Assembly: GCF_004307425.1 (NCBI RefSeq)
Contig: NZ_SEWZ01000004.1
Span: 310,001-374,000 of the forward strand
Source of the DNA: Aquirufa antheringensis
GTDB taxonomy: Bacteria > Bacteroidota > Bacteroidia > Cytophagales > Spirosomataceae
Direction of reading: 5' to 3'
Length of the DNA: 64,000 nt
Numbering within the stretch: position 1 is the first letter of the stretch; each line of letters begins with the position of its first letter. This document shows, piece after piece, positions 43,813-52,576 of the stretch. The translations under genes were made by a program, and so were the position numbers. The notes below the pieces were generated by a model. It saw only the letters and a list, made by a program, of their open reading frames with translations, searched no databases and was not told the DNA's origin.

Positions 43813-44412
43813 ATGTTCTCCTTCCTAGAAACCATTTGTATACAAGACGGAAAAGCGCAACACCTTGATTTCCACCAAATGCGGGTAAATGAGACTTTCG
43901 AACAATTTTTTCCGGAATGGGAACCGTTCGATGTGGAGGAGCTTGTCGCAGAACAGATTTTACCCGTAGAAGGAACCCATCGATTGCGAATTACGTATCA
44001 AGAAGATCCGGAAACGATTGAAATCTTGCCCTACACGAAAAAGGAAATCAAACGCTTTGCCTTAGTGGACACAGGAGAAATTGATTACGGCTTTAAATGG
44101 AGTGAGAGAGGTTTTTTCCAAACCTTTTTAGAGGCTCATCCTGAAGCGGATGAAGTAATTTTCGTCAAGGACGGAAAGGTGCAAGATTGCAGTATGGCCA
44201 ATTTAGCCTTTTTGAAAGAGGGAATTTGGTATACACCAGAAGATCCTTTGCATTGGGGAACAACCAGGGCTCGTTTAATTATCGAAGAAGAGATAGAAGA
44301 AACTGATATTTTAGTGGAAGAATTAGCCACTTATGAAAGAATTTGCCTAATTAACGTATTTCGACCATTAACGATGGAAAATTCCCTTTCGGTAGCCGAT
44401 TCTATTTTGTAA
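43813..44412 (+). CDS. pabC: aminotransferase class IV, probable aminodeoxychorismate lyase
   Basis: 199 residues of fold-type IV PLP enzyme. GFKWSERGFFQTFLEAHPEA contains the Lys expected to bind PLP (near 95), and DEVIFVKDGKVQDCSMANLAF and TPEDPLHWGTTRARLI are hallmarks. It is shorter than E. coli PabC (about 270), lacking part of the N-terminal domain; this occurs in Bacteroidota. The position directly after pabB strongly suggests it cleaves aminodeoxychorismate to p-aminobenzoate. A D-amino acid aminotransferase role is the other possibility. A RecD-like helicase follows eight bases on. Confidence 0.85.
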   Translation: MFSFLETICIQDGKAQHLDFHQMRVNETFEQFFPEWEPFDVEELVAEQILPVEGTHRLRITYQEDPETIEILPYTKKEIKRFALVDTGEIDYGFKWSERGFFQTFLEAHPEADEVIFVKDGKVQDCSMANLAFLKEGIWYTPEDPLHWGTTRARLIIEEEIEETDILVEELATYERICLINVFRPLTMENSLSVADSIL

Positions 44413-44420
44413 ATTGAAGT

Positions 44421-45857
44421 ATGTCCACGGATAAAAGTCCCAGTTTTTTATTGCACCAAAAGTTCCCTTTTGAACCTACGCCCTCACAGGCGTCCCTGTT
44501 TCAAAAATTAAGTGCTTTTGTACTTAACAAAGATGAGTGGGCTCCGCTTACTTTTATTATCAAAGGGTATGCCGGTACGGGAAAGACAACCGTTATTTCG
44601 ACCTTAATCAAGATCTTGCCTGCCTTTGGCTATAAAACTCAATTAATGGCCCCTACGGGTCGTGCTGCTAAGGTAATGGCTAATTATGCCAAGAAAAAAG
44701 CGAGCACCATTCACAAAAAGATCTATCGCCAAGTAAGCAATCCTCATTCCGGGGCACTGAGTTTTCAGCGAATGAATAATTATGCCACTAACACAGTCTT
44801 TATTGTGGATGAGGCGTCAATGATCACAGATGAATCGGATTTTGGAACAAATAGCTTACTAACCGATTTAATCGAATACGTATTTACGAATCCAGAAAAT
44901 GGACATACGGGCAATAAATTAATCTTCGTAGGAGATACAGCACAGTTGCCACCCGTAGGAAAGAGCCTATCTCCTGCCCTTTCGCGAGATTACATCTCCT
45001 CCGAGTTCCACATGGAGGTACTTGACCACGAATTAATCGATGTCATGCGCCAAGATATTGATTCGGGTATATTATACAATGCAACTGCCTTAAGGCAATT
45101 ACTTTTAGCGAATTCAACAACCATCCAATTTAATACGAAGTCATTCAAAGACATCTTCCGAATGACTGGAGAAAAGATGGAAGATGGGATGCATTATGCC
45201 TATAAGAAGTTTGGGAAAGAAGAAACAATTTTACTTACCCGATCAAACAAGAGCGCCGTTCAGCTGAATGAATTCGTCCGAAGAACGATATTATATCAAG
45301 AAGATGAAATTTCGAGTGGGGATTTATTAATGATCGTTCGTAATAATTACCATTGGTTAGAAGAGGATTCTCCAGCTGGATTTTTAGCAAACGGAGATTT
45401 TGTGGAGATTATGAAAATCAAACGGGAGGAAGAAATGCATGGTCAGCGTTTCCTTGATGTTTCCTTGCGACTTTGCGATTACGAAGACCATCCGCCCATT
45501 GAGGCTAAAATCTTGTTAGAAACCTTGCATTCCACGGAATCTGCCTTAGGTAGAGAGGCTAATAAAAAGCTGTATGATTCGGTATGTGAAGATTATGCTC
45601 ATATTCCCAAGAAAAAGGAACGGACGGAGGCTATTCGAAAAGACCCTTATTTGAATGCCTTGCAGGTGAAATTTGCCTACGCTTTGACCGTTCACAAATC
45701 ACAAGGGGGTCAATGGTCGGCCGTATTTGTAGATCAAGGTTACTTAAAAGAAGAACAAATCGACCCAGAATACCTGCGTTGGCTCTATACGGCTATCACC
45801 AGAGCCACACACGAGATATTCTTGGTCAATTTTCACGAACGGTTCTTTCCTTTATAA
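44421..45857 (+). CDS. RecD-like superfamily 1 ATPase/helicase
   Basis: 478 residues. Walker A is GYAGTGKTTVISTLI (about 50-64), followed by LMAPTGRAAKVMANY, VFIVDEASMITDESDF (Walker B) and KLIFVGDTAQLPPVG (motif III). The UvrD-like C-terminal part has YALTVHKSQGGQWSAVFVDQ and LRWLYTAITRATHEIFLVN. This is a RecD2-like 5'-3' helicase without the RecBCD partners here, a common stand-alone form in Bacteroidota. Its role in DNA repair is likely but not specific. It is the last gene of the alaS operon and overlaps the convergent ald gene by six bases. Confidence 0.9.
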   Translation: MSTDKSPSFLLHQKFPFEPTPSQASLFQKLSAFVLNKDEWAPLTFIIKGYAGTGKTTVISTLIKILPAFGYKTQLMAPTGRAAKVMANYAKKKASTIHKKIYRQVSNPHSGALSFQRMNNYATNTVFIVDEASMITDESDFGTNSLLTDLIEYVFTNPENGHTGNKLIFVGDTAQLPPVGKSLSPALSRDYISSEFHMEVLDHELIDVMRQDIDSGILYNATALRQLLLANSTTIQFNTKSFKDIFRMTGEKMEDGMHYAYKKFGKEETILLTRSNKSAVQLNEFVRRTILYQEDEISSGDLLMIVRNNYHWLEEDSPAGFLANGDFVEIMKIKREEEMHGQRFLDVSLRLCDYEDHPPIEAKILLETLHSTESALGREANKKLYDSVCEDYAHIPKKKERTEAIRKDPYLNALQVKFAYALTVHKSQGGQWSAVFVDQGYLKEEQIDPEYLRWLYTAITRATHEIFLVNFHERFFPL

Positions 45858-46937
45858 ATTAAAGGTGGCAGCTACCCCAGCATGAAACAGCTTACCATCA
45901 TAGATTGTCAATCCTTTATTTAAAGCTTCGTTTTGAATACAAGCTTCAGTCCAGCCCAAATTTGCAATCAGGTGTACATAAGGCAAGGTCGCTTGCGTTA
46001 AGGCTAAGGTAGATGTCATAGGTACAGCTCCTGGCATATTAGCCACGCAATAATGAACAATTCCGTCTATTTCATAAATCGGATTCTCGTGTGTGGTAGG
46101 CTTACAGGTTTCAATACATCCACCTTGATCCACCGCAACATCTACAAGGACCGTACCTGGAGTCATTTTCTTTAAGTCATCGCGCTTGATTAGATGAGGG
46201 GCTTTGGCACCATGCAATAACACCGCACCTACTACTAAATCAACTGTTGGCAAGGCTTCTTGAATCGCATAAGAAGTAGAAAATTGTGTTGCCACATTAG
46301 CGGGCATCACTTCATCCAAATAACGAAGACGCGCTAAATTTGTATCCATAATCGTCACATTAGCACCCAATCCAGCGGCCATTTTCGCTGCTTGCGTTCC
46401 TACTACACCTCCACCCAGCACTAACACATTCGCTGGCTTTACACCTGGAACACCTCCTAGTAATTTTCCTTTACCCCCTTGAGGCTTGCCTAAATAGAAA
46501 GCTCCTACTTGAATCGCCATTCGGCCGGCCACCTCAGACATGGGAGTCAAGAGAGGCAAGCTATGATCAGCTAATTCCACCGTCTCATACGCTATACAAA
46601 CCGCCCCGGAAGCAATCATTGCTTCGGTTAATTCGCGTGACGCAGCAAAATGGAAATAGGTAAATAAAATTTGATTCTTCTTAATCAAGGGAAATTCTGC
46701 TGCTAAAGGTTCTTTTACCTTCACAATCATGTCCGCTATAGCATACACTTCAGCGGCTGTAGCTAACACTTTTGCCCCTGCAGCGATGTATTGCGCATCA
46801 GAAAGACCGGAACCCTCTCCTGCTGCAGTCTGCACATATACCGAGTGTCCAGCGGCCGTTAAACCTTGAACTCCAGCTGGAGTTAAGCCTACCCGAAACT
46901 CTTGAATTTTAATTTCTTTAGGAACGCCAATGATCAT
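45852..46937 (-). CDS. ald: alanine dehydrogenase
   Basis: 361 residues of NAD-dependent L-alanine dehydrogenase, converting alanine to pyruvate and ammonia. [20 protein letters not shown] is the family N-terminus with substrate-binding Arg. [32 protein letters not shown] (split: [12 protein letters not shown] then [13 protein letters not shown] motif near 170) and [17 protein letters not shown] are all present. An Lrp/AsnC regulator gene is divergent. The leader carries a terminator-like hairpin and repeated ATTATAC boxes, so both Lrp control and attenuation are possible. Confidence 0.95.
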   Translation of the reverse strand: MIIGVPKEIKIQEFRVGLTPAGVQGLTAAGHSVYVQTAAGEGSGLSDAQYIAAGAKVLATAAEVYAIADMIVKVKEPLAAEFPLIKKNQILFTYFHFAASRELTEAMIASGAVCIAYETVELADHSLPLLTPMSEVAGRMAIQVGAFYLGKPQGGKGKLLGGVPGVKPANVLVLGGGVVGTQAAKMAAGLGANVTIMDTNLARLRYLDEVMPANVATQFSTSYAIQEALPTVDLVVGAVLLHGAKAPHLIKRDDLKKMTPGTVLVDVAVDQGGCIETCKPTTHENPIYEIDGIVHYCVANMPGAVPMTSTLALTQATLPYVHLIANLGWTEACIQNEALNKGLTIYDGKLFHAGVAATFNL

Positions 46938-46950
46938 AATCTGTTGATTT

Positions 46951-46988
46951 AAAAAAGAAAGGCCACCGAAAAAAATCCGCTGGCCTTT
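46951..46988 (-). terminator. terminator-like hairpin in the ald leader
   Basis: On the minus strand the leader reads AAAGGCCA, a 15-base loop, TGGCCTTT, then CTTTTTT, and the ald ATG follows 13 bases later. The form is that of an intrinsic terminator inside a 5' leader. The stem is eight pairs long and the large loop could close further through CCG/CGG. Only about 18 bases of transcript precede it if the TATATTTG element is the promoter, too few for a usual antiterminator. Confidence 0.55.
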
Positions 46989-47000
46989 ACCTTTGATGAA

Positions 47001-47083
47001 GTATAATACACTACAAATATAAGTAAGGCAATAAAATATCTTGCATTATACCATATAATAAGTAATATTTACTTTGATTATAC
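47001..47083. promoter_or_regulatory. putative Lrp operator array between ald and the regulator gene
   Basis: The heptamer ATTATAC occurs at 47045-47051 and 47077-47083, 32 bases apart (about three helical turns), and its inverse GTATAAT at 47001-47007. The surrounding DNA is very AT-rich. Divergent ald and lrp-type genes are commonly controlled from such sites. The assignment is inference from spacing and position. Confidence 0.35.
47014..47021 (-). promoter_or_regulatory. -7 element of ald
   Basis: TATATTTG on the minus strand fits TAnnTTTG and predicts a start near 47007, about 70 bases before the ald ATG. No TTG at the right spacing is seen, which would suit an activated promoter. Confidence 0.4.
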
Positions 47084-47142
47084 TATTTCTCAGAAAAAAT
47101 TCAGAAAACAAGACTCCATTAGATAGAAAAACCGAAAACTTT

Positions 47143-47613
47143 ATGGCAAAAAACACTAATCTGGATGAATTGGATCATAAGATTTTACAAATCATTCAAA
47201 CCGATAGTCAAAAAACACTCAAAGAAATATCAGAGCAGGTCAACTTATCCCTAAGCCCTACCCACGATCGAATCAAACGAATGGAATCGGATGGTTATAT
47301 TCAGGGCTATGTGGCCCTTCTAAATCGAAAAAAACTTAACCTAGGCCTATTAGTCCACTGTCAGGTTACATTAGAGAAGCAAAACAGAAAGAACTTTCGG
47401 GAATTCGAGTCTGCTATTTTAAACTTCCCAGAAGTAACATCATGCCATTTAGTTTCAGGGAACTTTGACTACTATTTAAATGTTGTGAGTGCGGATGTAG
47501 AAAGTTACAATCAATTTTACCAAGAAAAACTAGCGGTTTTGCCGTCTGTCGCACACATTAGCACCTTGTTTGTGATGGATGAAATCAAGCAGACGACTGC
47601 ATTGCCCGTGTAA
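47143..47613 (+). CDS. Lrp/AsnC family transcriptional regulator
   Basis: About 156 residues from ATG 47143, the normal length. The N-terminal helix-turn-helix reads LDELDHKILQIIQTDSQKTL, KEISEQVNLSLSPTHDRIKR and MESDGYIQGYVALL. The C-terminal RAM ligand-binding domain ends in VLPSVAHISTLFVMDEIK. The 23 residues that precede this ATG in the longer frame show no match and are rejected. It is divergent from alanine dehydrogenase and so probably senses alanine or another amino acid and controls ald, as AldR does. The tmRNA gene begins 24 bases after its stop. Confidence 0.93.
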   Translation: MAKNTNLDELDHKILQIIQTDSQKTLKEISEQVNLSLSPTHDRIKRMESDGYIQGYVALLNRKKLNLGLLVHCQVTLEKQNRKNFREFESAILNFPEVTSCHLVSGNFDYYLNVVSADVESYNQFYQEKLAVLPSVAHISTLFVMDEIKQTTALPV

Positions 47614-47618
47614 TTTTG

Positions 47619-47626
47619 TATCTTTG
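47619..47626 (+). promoter_or_regulatory. -7 element of the tmRNA gene
   Basis: TATCTTTG, just after the regulator stop codon, predicts a start near 47632, a few bases before the mature tmRNA 5' end at 47638. No TTG at 19-21 bases is seen. Confidence 0.5.
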
Positions 47627-47637
47627 TATTTCTATTT

Positions 47638-48006
47638 GGGATCGACCGGTTTTGACAGCTTATGTAGTCCGGTTGTAAGCACGTCGGGAGTTGTAGGCAT
47701 TTCCTGTTAAAAAAACCTTCGAATTATAGCTGGCAATACTTCGTATGCCATGGCTGCTTAGTCTGATAGACTAACCAATTGCCATCGTTCAGCCCTGTCC
47801 AAACTCTGCCGATGGGGGATTCTGAGCGTCGACATGCAGAGTCGCTGATTTTGATTTCTCTAATGAATCAGTAGTATCCAGAGGATAAGTGTTAGGTAAG
47901 GTCTGATTTGAACCTATCTAACATCGAAAATGAATCAAATCTAAACGTGTAGAAAGCAGCAGTTCTCTAGGTTTGGACGAGGGTTCGAGTCCCTCCGATT
48001 CCACCA
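47638..48006 (+). ncRNA. ssrA: transfer-messenger RNA
   Basis: One-piece tmRNA of about 369 bases. The 5' end GGGATCGACCGGTTTTGACA and the 3' T-arm region (GAGGGTTCGAGTCCCTCCGA) ending in CCACCA are the classic conserved ends; GGGATCG pairs with CGATTCC in the acceptor stem. It frees stalled ribosomes and tags the unfinished protein for degradation. The tag reading frame is given separately. It lies downstream of the Lrp-type gene with a -7 box just ahead, and a terminator follows. Confidence 0.97.
47732..47761 (+). other. tmRNA-encoded proteolysis tag GNTSYAMAA
   Basis: After the likely resume codon GGC the frame reads GNTSYAMAA and stops at TAG. The ending YAMAA resembles Cytophaga-type tags and differs from the YALAA of many Bacteroidales. 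A Gly resume codon is usual in Bacteroidota. Confidence 0.85.
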
Positions 48007-48012
48007 GATACT

Positions 48013-48043
48013 AAAAAAGCCCCTAGTTTTAGGGGCTTTTTTT
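48013..48043 (+). terminator. tmRNA terminator
   Basis: AAAAAAGCCCCT pairs with AGGGGCTTTTTT around AGTTTT, followed by T residues; the A-run on the left lets it also serve the convergent aminopeptidase gene. Confidence 0.9.
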
Positions 48044-48060
48044 AATTTATCTACGATAGA

Positions 48061-49446
48061 CTAAAACATACTCTTCTGAGCAGCCATCTTTTCGATTTCA
48101 GCTACGGTACGAGGAGAACCTTCCGAAAGGTTTACATTTCCTTTTTCAGTGATTAAGATATCATCTTCGATACGAATACCAATATTCCACCATTTCTTAT
48201 CGCACTTACTTCCAGCTGGAATGTAGATACCTGGTTCCACCGTTACCACCACACCTGCTGCTAAAACGCGAGGTCCTAAATCATGTACATCCAAACCTAA
48301 ATGGTGAGAAGTTCCGTGGGGGAAATAGGTACGTGCTTCTTTCTCATTTGCAGCTATCCCTAATTTAATTAAACCTGCATTCACCACAGCACGAGAAGCA
48401 GCGTCGATATCACTAAAAGGAGCTCCCGCTTTACATGCTGCAATTCCAGCATCTTGTGCCGCTAAAACAATTTCATATAGCGCTTTTTGAACCTCTGTAA
48501 ACTTTCCATTCGCAGGAACCGTTCTGGTTACGTCTGCAGAATAACCGTGGTATTCTGCGGCGCAATCACTTAATAGTAATTCACCCTCCTTAATTGTCTT
48601 CAAATTAGTGATGTAATGTAACACACATGCATTTTCAGCCGCCCCATTAATACTATTATAACCCGGGTATTCAGAACCCTCCTTTTTGAAATGGTATTCC
48701 ATGATTGCTTGAGCTTGGTATTCCTTCATCCCCGGCTTTACCGCACGCATGACGTCATTATGACCTAAAACACTGATAGAGGCTGCTTTTTGAATTAAAG
48801 CGATTTCTTCAGGCAACTTAATGCCACGTAAAGTTCTTAACGTATTTAAAGTAGATCTAGAGGCCAAAGGCTTAGCGTTCGAAATCACTAAACTATCCAC
48901 TAGCGATGCCATTCGAGATAAAGGATCTTCTTTTGACTTGTATTTAGCGAAGATACCCTCCGTACGGTACAAAGTATAAACCGAATCAACAGCTGCCAAA
49001 GAGATCGATGAACTAGTAAATTGATCATTAATGAACACATTTTCCATTTTACTTTTCGCCTTGAAACCATCCACACCTAAAATTTTGCCCGTCCATAATT
49101 CTTTGAAAGGGTCTCGGTTTTGGACAAAAATAAATTCAGTTCCTGTCTTTCCTAACAAGGTCACAGGTTGCTTGAACAATAATAAAACAGCATTAGGCTC
49201 TTCTAATCCGGTCAAATAATAAAAATTCTTGTTTTGTGCATATTGAAACTCCGTGTCATTACTACGCTGACGTGTTTGAGATGCGAAAAAGATACCCACG
49301 CCTTTGTCAGACATTTTCTCTTTAAAGGCAGCACGGCGACCCGCGTGAAATTCTGGACTTAAATAATCCGTTGGATAATCTTGAGCGATGGCTGATGACA
49401 AAGACAATGTCGATAGCAATCCGATGATGAGGTGTTTGATTTTCAT
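48061..49446 (-). CDS. pepP: Xaa-Pro aminopeptidase, exported
   Basis: A 461-residue M24B metallopeptidase with an N-terminal signal peptide (HLIIGLLSTLSLSSAIAQD), so it should be periplasmic. The aminopeptidase-P N-terminal domain spans about 30-200. The catalytic pita-bread fold supplies the dinuclear metal ligands: Asp in LLSDCAAEYHGYSADVTRTV (two Asp), His in FPHGTSHHLGLDVHD, Glu in VTVEPGIYIP and Glu in GIRIEDDILIT. It removes N-terminal residues from peptides with Pro in second position. It faces the tmRNA terminator at its 3' end. The peptide transporter elsewhere in the window could import its products. Confidence 0.93.
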   Translation of the reverse strand: MKIKHLIIGLLSTLSLSSAIAQDYPTDYLSPEFHAGRRAAFKEKMSDKGVGIFFASQTRQRSNDTEFQYAQNKNFYYLTGLEEPNAVLLLFKQPVTLLGKTGTEFIFVQNRDPFKELWTGKILGVDGFKAKSKMENVFINDQFTSSSISLAAVDSVYTLYRTEGIFAKYKSKEDPLSRMASLVDSLVISNAKPLASRSTLNTLRTLRGIKLPEEIALIQKAASISVLGHNDVMRAVKPGMKEYQAQAIMEYHFKKEGSEYPGYNSINGAAENACVLHYITNLKTIKEGELLLSDCAAEYHGYSADVTRTVPANGKFTEVQKALYEIVLAAQDAGIAACKAGAPFSDIDAASRAVVNAGLIKLGIAANEKEARTYFPHGTSHHLGLDVHDLGPRVLAAGVVVTVEPGIYIPAGSKCDKKWWNIGIRIEDDILITEKGNVNLSEGSPRTVAEIEKMAAQKSMF

Positions 49447-49506
49447 TGAATAATAGAAATTTGAATTAGCAAGATAAGAAAAAAGGCTCCAGATGGATCC
49501 TTGGAA

Positions 49507-50055
49507 TTAATTTTTTTGGCCAAAATAACGACTCAGCCAAAAACCACAAAGTCCCCAAGCGACTACCGCATCAATCAATTGAGCGCGTAAATCATATACC
49601 GGGTACCAAATGTGCTCCGTGTAAGAAGTATTACAAAAGGCCATCAAACCGATCGCAATCGACACTCCCACGATCGTAGAACGACGCGGAATCTTCAATT
49701 TTGAAATAATCCAAACCAGTAAAAAAACAATCAAAATATCCACGGCAAAACCGCGAATCATATTCATGGTCATATCCGTTTTGTACGATGGATAATAAAT
49801 AACACGGGCCCAAGGTTTTCCAGCAATTGATTTAGTAAAACCTTCTAATTCCTCCATCGATTGATTATGACTCATGCGAGGCAAAATATACCCTCCGGGT
49901 GCTAATTCCTGTTTATTCAAGAAATGTAGAATCGTATCTTGTTTTGCGGTATACTGCTGAACAGGCTCATGTAAATTCAAGGCTACATGAGACATTGTCT
50001 GCCAAATAAAGATGATCAGACCGCCCACTAAGGAACCAATAATGACTTTTTTCAT
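49507..50055 (-). CDS. integral membrane protein of unknown function
   Basis: 182 residues. The N-terminus has one membrane helix (IIGSLVGGLIIFIWQTMSH, about 5-23), then a periplasmic stretch of some 90 residues with a Gly-Gly-Tyr-Leu-Pro region (APGGYILPRM), and three more helices near 113-131 (AVDILIVFLLVWIISKL), 137-153 and 160-177. I do not recognise the family with confidence; it resembles small conserved Bacteroidota membrane proteins sometimes labelled as hypothetical. It lies 60 bases from the aminopeptidase gene and 61 from the GH105 gene on the same strand. Confidence 0.7.
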   Translation of the reverse strand: MKKVIIGSLVGGLIIFIWQTMSHVALNLHEPVQQYTAKQDTILHFLNKQELAPGGYILPRMSHNQSMEELEGFTKSIAGKPWARVIYYPSYKTDMTMNMIRGFAVDILIVFLLVWIISKLKIPRRSTIVGVSIAIGLMAFCNTSYTEHIWYPVYDLRAQLIDAVVAWGLCGFWLSRYFGQKN

Positions 50056-50116
50056 TTTATTCTATTGATTGAACGGCTAAATTAAGAATAAAATGAAAAA
50101 ACCTATCAAAAATATA

Positions 50117-51208
50117 CTATTTGCTTTTTAAAATTTCTGAACCAGCTAATAAATAACAGCCTGCCCCAAAATCCTCAAAGTTAGGAACGGATGCCTTCGT
50201 CACAGGTTGACCATCTTTAGGTTCTTTTCCGGTTCCCTGCACATAGGCTAAAAAACCATTCGGCTGAACACAGGAATCAATGGCTTTCCAACCCTTATCA
50301 ACTGATTTCTGGTATTTTGATGCGGGCAATAATCCTGAGCGAATTCCCCAGGCCATCCCATAGACAAACAAGGACGTCCCTGTTAATTCAGGACCACCAA
50401 AATTGGATTCATCCGTCAAACTCACATTGTAAAAGCCATCTTTACGTTGAAATGGCAATAAAGCAGCAGCTAAGTCTTGAAAATCTTTCACGTATTCTGC
50501 TCTGTGAGGTGCATTGGCAGGCATTAAATCCAACGTTCTCGCTAAGGCCGCAAAAACCCACCCATTACCTCTAGACCAATAGCAATTCGTGCCATTGGGC
50601 TCTTTATAAGGCGGAATAAAGTCTTTGTCTCTCCACCACAAATGCTCCTGCTGATTATACAGCTTAGCTTTCGTGTCAGCATACAAATCGTGCATTTTAG
50701 TAAAATACTTGTCCTCTTTAAAACGAACGCCTAAACGGGTGTACACTGGCATACTCATTTGAAGGCAATCAATCCAGGACCAATCATTGGCCTTTTCTGT
50801 GGCGACCATGTTGTCAATATTTTCCTTAATAGGTTTAATGCGAGCTGAATCAGCTTTCAAGTCGAATAAGTCCAAATACACCTGCCCGCAGGCTTGATCA
50901 TCCGCATTTCTCGTCTTCAAGCCATTGCGCAAAGACCAGCGATGAAATTCGCCCCAGTCTTCCATATACTTCAAATCAGAGGCTTTAGGATCCAATTTGT
51001 ACAATTCCATCAAGCCCTCATAAAAAACGGCACGCGTCCAAATATTAGAGGGGCGCGTCCTATCAGGACTTACAATTACTTTCGTAACATCTGGCCATAC
51101 ACTTTGGAAATAAGATTTAGCTAGATGCATCTGTTGCAAGACCTGAGTACGATCTGGCTTTGCGGCGAATACACTGAATGGTAATAAGAGAAAAAGTATT
51201 TTTTTCAT
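50117..51208 (-). CDS. GH88/GH105 unsaturated glucuronyl/rhamnogalacturonyl hydrolase
   Basis: A 363-residue alpha/alpha-barrel glycosidase of the GH88/105 group, with a signal peptide (ILFLLLPFSVFAAK). WTRAVFYEGLMELYKLDP, ADDQACGQVYLDLFDL and DWSWIDCLQMSMPVYTRLG (with the catalytic-type Asp), YWSRGNGWVFAALARTLDLM and GPELTGTSLFVYGMAWGIRSG are conserved. It removes the unsaturated galacturonic acid left on oligosaccharides by pectin or rhamnogalacturonan lyases. The start ATG overlaps the rhaM stop in TGATG. A rhamnogalacturonan role fits that partner, whose product is rhamnose. Confidence 0.9.
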   Translation of the reverse strand: MKKILFLLLPFSVFAAKPDRTQVLQQMHLAKSYFQSVWPDVTKVIVSPDRTRPSNIWTRAVFYEGLMELYKLDPKASDLKYMEDWGEFHRWSLRNGLKTRNADDQACGQVYLDLFDLKADSARIKPIKENIDNMVATEKANDWSWIDCLQMSMPVYTRLGVRFKEDKYFTKMHDLYADTKAKLYNQQEHLWWRDKDFIPPYKEPNGTNCYWSRGNGWVFAALARTLDLMPANAPHRAEYVKDFQDLAAALLPFQRKDGFYNVSLTDESNFGGPELTGTSLFVYGMAWGIRSGLLPASKYQKSVDKGWKAIDSCVQPNGFLAYVQGTGKEPKDGQPVTKASVPNFEDFGAGCYLLAGSEILKSK

Positions 51209-51522
51209 CAGGCGAAATAAAAGACAGGTGTTAAATCAATGGAAACGGGTGAATGATCTGAATTTGTCTCCATAATATCAGCCATATAAGCCCACCATTT
51301 TTTCATTACTTCCTGCGCAGGAAGAGAATGAAGTGTCGACAAATCTGGGGCTTCTAAATAACCAAAAAGCATTCGAGTACTTTCATCCAAGAAGATGGAA
51401 TAGTTTTGAATACCCACCTGATGTAATAAATCGCCTAAATCAGGCCATATTTCATCATGTCTTTTTTTGTATTCCGCCGAATGACCCGGCAACAAATACA
51501 TTTTAAACGCCTTTCGCTGCAT
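51208..51522 (-). CDS. rhaM: L-rhamnose mutarotase
   Basis: 104 residues of the RhaM family. KMYLLPGHSAEYKKRHDEIWPDL holds the conserved catalytic His (near 22) in the opening beta-alpha unit, and LDESTRMLFGYLE, KKWWAYMADIMETN and PVFYFA follow. It interconverts the anomers of L-rhamnose. It is coupled to the GH105 gene, suggesting rhamnose release from rhamnogalacturonan or plant glycosides. Other rha genes (isomerase, kinase, aldolase) are not in the window. Confidence 0.92.
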   Translation of the reverse strand: MQRKAFKMYLLPGHSAEYKKRHDEIWPDLGDLLHQVGIQNYSIFLDESTRMLFGYLEAPDLSTLHSLPAQEVMKKWWAYMADIMETNSDHSPVSIDLTPVFYFA

Positions 51523-51561
51523 AAGAATAAATTTCTTATTGAAGGCTTAATCACGCTAATT

Positions 51562-52575
51562 TTACTCAGAAATACGTTCTGTAAATGCCTGCAGCGCCGC
51601 GTCATCAAAACCTAAATGCGTCACAAAGCGCACATAAGTGGGACCGAATGGTGAACAATAAATCCCTTTCTCCTTTAATTCAGCCACTTTATCAACAGAA
51701 GACATCCCAACAGGTAATTCTACAATAACAATATTCGTAGCTACAGGGAGGATGGATTTTACCCAAGGAAGTTTCTCACAAACAGAAGCAATAACTCTTG
51801 CGCGTGCATGATCTTCTTTCAAACGTTCTACTTGATGATCTAAAGCGTAAATTCCAGCGGCAGCTAACAATCCCGCTTGTCTCCATCCGCCACCAAGACG
51901 TTTTCTCACCCGTCTCGCCTTCTTGATAAAGTCTGTAGAACCGACAAGAATGGAACCGATGGGAGCTCCTAAACCTTTAGACAAACAGATGGAGATCGTA
52001 TCAAACCAGTTGCCAAATTGGGCAGGAGTTTGACCCGTTTCGACGATGGCATTGAAAATGCGTGCTCCATCCAAGTGCAAAGGAACATCAATAGAGCGAC
52101 AAAAATCAGAGATTTCCTGTAAGGCTTCAGAGGTATAAATACTCCCTCCGCCTTTATTAACCGTATTTTCTAAACTGACTAAACGACTTTCACAGGCATG
52201 AATATCATCCGGGGAGATGGCTGCTCTAATTTGACCTACATTCAAACGGCCTAGATCACCTTTCAATAATTTAACAGAGGCACCCGCATTCGCCATAATT
52301 CCTCCACCCTCGTACAAGTAAATATGAGAAAGTTCGTCGCAAATGACTTCTTGGCCTTTGGAAACATGAACTGAAATGGCAATCTGGTTTGATTGAGTTC
52401 CGGAAACACAGAAAAGCGCGGCTTCCTTTTGGAATATTTTCGCCACCTTTTCCTCCAAGGCATTGACCGTGGGATCCTCTCCAAAAACATCATCCCCTAA
52501 AGGTGCGGAAAACATCGCCTCGCGCATTCCAGCGGTGGGCAAAGTAAAGGTGTCGCTGCGTAATTCAATTTTCAT
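51562..52575 (-). CDS. ltaE: low-specificity L-threonine aldolase
   Basis: A 337-residue fold-type I PLP enzyme that splits L-threonine and allo-threonine to glycine and acetaldehyde. [20 protein letters not shown] is the N-terminal motif, [19 protein letters not shown] follows, and [13 protein letters not shown] (PLP-Asp) and [19 protein letters not shown] (PLP Lys near 200) are characteristic. No signal peptide is seen. It starts one base after the DUF5916 stop, at the end of a run rsmI-DUF4105-DUF5916, so it is likely co-transcribed with them. Confidence 0.94.
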   Translation of the reverse strand: MKIELRSDTFTLPTAGMREAMFSAPLGDDVFGEDPTVNALEEKVAKIFQKEAALFCVSGTQSNQIAISVHVSKGQEVICDELSHIYLYEGGGIMANAGASVKLLKGDLGRLNVGQIRAAISPDDIHACESRLVSLENTVNKGGGSIYTSEALQEISDFCRSIDVPLHLDGARIFNAIVETGQTPAQFGNWFDTISICLSKGLGAPIGSILVGSTDFIKKARRVRKRLGGGWRQAGLLAAAGIYALDHQVERLKEDHARARVIASVCEKLPWVKSILPVATNIVIVELPVGMSSVDKVAELKEKGIYCSPFGPTYVRFVTHLGFDDAALQAFTERISE

Positions 52576-52576
52576 G

